Positions 29,887 through 31,570 of a stretch of 31,570 bases of DNA are shown piece after piece. The position numbers and the translations under genes were made by a program. Within the stretch, counting starts at the first letter, position 1. Each line of letters starts with the position of its first letter. Source of the DNA: Halanaerobiaceae bacterium. GTDB lineage: Bacteria; Bacillota; Halanaerobiia; Halanaerobiales; Halarsenatibacteraceae. Where the stretch lies: NCBI GenBank assembly GCA_003554685.1, contig PWHA01000141.1:1-31570 (forward strand), in the 5' to 3' direction. The notes under the pieces were generated by a model that ran no database searches, was not told the DNA's origin, and was given only the letters and a program-made list of their open reading frames with translations.

Positions 29887-31570
29887 ATGAAACCCAGAAA
29901 TTTCTTGCTATTATTTATTATCTTTTTACTTGTTTTTTCTTTTCAGGCCGGAAAGCTTCAGGCCGCTGACTTTTTTGAACTGGCGAGAACTGGAAGTGTG
30001 GAGGAGATTAGAGAAGCACTGGAAGAGGGAGCCGATGTCAACAAACGAACCGGAAGGGGGGAGACCCCTTTGATGCTGGCAGCAGCCAGCAACCGGGAAC
30101 CCTATGTAATAACTCTTCTGCTGGATTGCGGGTCTGCGCTGGAAGCCAGAGACAATCAGGGCCGGACAGCCCTTTATCTGGCCGCCAGGTATAACTCCAA
30201 TCCTTCAGTCTTAAGAAATCTGGTAGTAAAGGGAGCGGCAGTTAATATTATTACTGGTGATGGCACAACCCCTCTGATGGCTGCACTGGAGAGCAGTTCC
30301 CGGGATAAGTTTGACATTCTATTAAGAAATGGTGCCCGGGTTGATCAACGGGATAATCAGGGCCGGACAATTCTGCATCTTCTCATTGAAAAGGGAGCAG
30401 AGCTTGACCAGATTAGATCTGTGGTTAGAGCCGGGGCTGCAGTCAATGCCATGAATGATCAGGGTCGAACCCCTCTCCATCTGGCGGCTGCCAGAGGTCA
30501 GGAGAGGGTTACAGGTTATTTGCTGGAACAGCGGGCCAGGGTAAATACCAGAGATAAAGAGAGCATAACACCGCTGATGTCAGCAGCTGCCAGCAATCGT
30601 ACCCCGGGAATTCTGGATAGGCTTCTGAAAGCAGAGGCCGAGCTGGAGGCAGTCGATAATCAAGAGCGGACAGCTTTTCTCCATGCTGCCTCCTATAATA
30701 GCAATCCTGTCATGCTGGAATTTCTGGCAAATCAGGGAGCGGTAGTAAATACTGCCGATAAAAATGAAAGAAATGCTCTGCATCTGGCTGTTATAAATAG
30801 AATGTCTGGCAATATTATCGGGAAGCTGATAGAGCTAAATGTTGAGATTAATTCGGGTGATAAAGATTTTAATACCCCGCTTCACCTGGTTCTTAAGACT
30901 ATCAGACCTGACAGCCTCACGATAAATCTGCTCCTGAGGGGTGGCGCTGACCCCAATGTTTTAAATAAAGACCGATATACTCCCCTGCTGGTGGCAGCTG
31001 AAAATACTGACAGCAGTGAAATCTTTCAAGGATTGATTGAAGCCGGGGCGGAAGTAAATCCCGAGAACACCTATCGCGGTTTAACCCCCTTAATGCTGGC
31101 AGCAGCAAATAGCAGCAGCGAAGAAGTTATTTTTACCCTGCTGGAAGCCGGAGCTGAAGTGGAGGCTGCAGATGCCGGCGGCAAAAAAGTTGTGGATTAT
31201 TTGGCTGATAACAGTGCTCTTTTTGGTACTGATGTTTACTGGGAACTGCAGTATCTGGAGCCTGCCGAAAGAAGAATAGAACTGTTGGATAAAAAATCGG
31301 GCTCCGAAGCCACCCTTCGCAGTCTGGCTATACCTTCCCTGGGACATGCCTATGCTGGCAGCTGGTGGCCCAAAGGCACTTTATTTCTGGCGGGAGAGGC
31401 TGCTGCTCTGGGGATGGCTTTAACCCGCGACAGCACTGAAGAGGCCCTACCCTATTATCTGATCTTTGCTGCTCTGAAGGTCTGGGAGGTTCTGGATGTC
31501 AGGCAGGAGATCAGCAGTTTCAATCAATTTGCTGAAGAGTACAATGAGAGAGCGGAAGAATTTAATCTGA
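29887..31570 (+). CDS. Exported ankyrin-repeat protein (partial at 3' end)
   Basis: The frame is open for 561 codons to the window edge with no stop. The N-terminus MKPRNFLLLFIIFLLVFSFQ and following AGKLQA are a Sec signal peptide with a likely cut after LQA. About 13 ankyrin units follow, e.g. ADVNKRTGRGETPLMLAAAS and GRTPLHLAAARGQERV. After residue about 440 the repeats give way to LAIPSLGHAYAGSWWPKGTL and hydrophobic stretches like the DUF5683 membrane module. The protein therefore probably presents an ankyrin scaffold outside the cytoplasm, tethered by its C-terminus. GGGAGG (29873-29878) is 8 bases before ATG 29887; an in-frame ATG at 29797 would put the repeat peptide before the signal sequence and is less likely. 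Confidence 0.88.
   Translation, partial: MKPRNFLLLFIIFLLVFSFQAGKLQAADFFELARTGSVEEIREALEEGADVNKRTGRGETPLMLAAASNREPYVITLLLDCGSALEARDNQGRTALYLAARYNSNPSVLRNLVVKGAAVNIITGDGTTPLMAALESSSRDKFDILLRNGARVDQRDNQGRTILHLLIEKGAELDQIRSVVRAGAAVNAMNDQGRTPLHLAAARGQERVTGYLLEQRARVNTRDKESITPLMSAAASNRTPGILDRLLKAEAELEAVDNQERTAFLHAASYNSNPVMLEFLANQGAVVNTADKNERNALHLAVINRMSGNIIGKLIELNVEINSGDKDFNTPLHLVLKTIRPDSLTINLLLRGGADPNVLNKDRYTPLLVAAENTDSSEIFQGLIEAGAEVNPENTYRGLTPLMLAAANSSSEEVIFTLLEAGAEVEAADAGGKKVVDYLADNSALFGTDVYWELQYLEPAERRIELLDKKSGSEATLRSLAIPSLGHAYAGSWWPKGTLFLAGEAAALGMALTRDSTEEALPYYLIFAALKVWEVLDVRQEISSFNQFAEEYNERAEEFNL

Overview
The window is bacterial, and everything in it fits an anaerobic, moderate-GC Firmicute. 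It has a SigA-type primary sigma factor with textbook TTGACA-17-TATAAT promoters, strong AGGAGG ribosome sites, a one-piece tmRNA, a class II GalT and a Firmicutes-style rnr-smpB pair. A halophilic or anaerobic lineage such as Halanaerobiales is possible, but that is a guess from protein flavour and not from a marker gene.

Layout. 1-3780: a thioesterase, an HD-domain protein, RNase R and SmpB, all on +, after a terminator that ends an upstream transcript. 4128-9501: a complete Leloir galactose block, galE-galT-galK, followed by a ROK-family repressor. 9700-9950: a promoter, a 23-residue membrane peptide and a perfect 15-bp hairpin. 10002-12513: an ABC-2 exporter operon (permease, secreted protein, ATPase). 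12566-13085: a consensus promoter driving tmRNA (tag ANDNSYALAAA) and then tRNA-Trp. RNase R, SmpB and tmRNA, the three main parts of trans-translation and non-stop mRNA clearance, therefore all lie within 13 kb.

13022-18622 is the most unusual part: a decayed integrative element in tRNA-Trp. It is bounded by a 75-bp direct repeat of the 3' part of the tRNA (74/75 identical). Just inside each end are inverted copies of a 13-bp motif, placed as integrase arm sites would be, and broken pieces of two tyrosine recombinases, one near each end. Its only intact gene is a 1139-residue PAS/GAF/GGDEF/HD-GYP protein for cyclic-di-GMP turnover. Two separate homologies at the same offset of about 3.67 kb show that this gene was once a tandem pair and that the first copy was almost wholly lost.

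18660-31570 returns to ordinary genes: a DUF6506-like protein overlapping a PduO-type cobalamin adenosyltransferase, a nitroreductase, the relic of a copper-type P-ATPase with its centre deleted, a lone CcmE-like protein with CxxxY in place of the heme-binding His, rpoD (minus strand, from a perfect promoter), an FmdB-like zinc ribbon, threonine aldolase, a one-Cys peroxiredoxin, an unidentified helical protein, an NSS sodium symporter, a DUF523-DUF1722 protein (minus) and an exported ankyrin-repeat protein that runs off the right edge. Several predicted starts were moved downstream to the Met (or TTG) that sits at the correct distance from a Shine-Dalgarno sequence; each such choice is explained in its entry.
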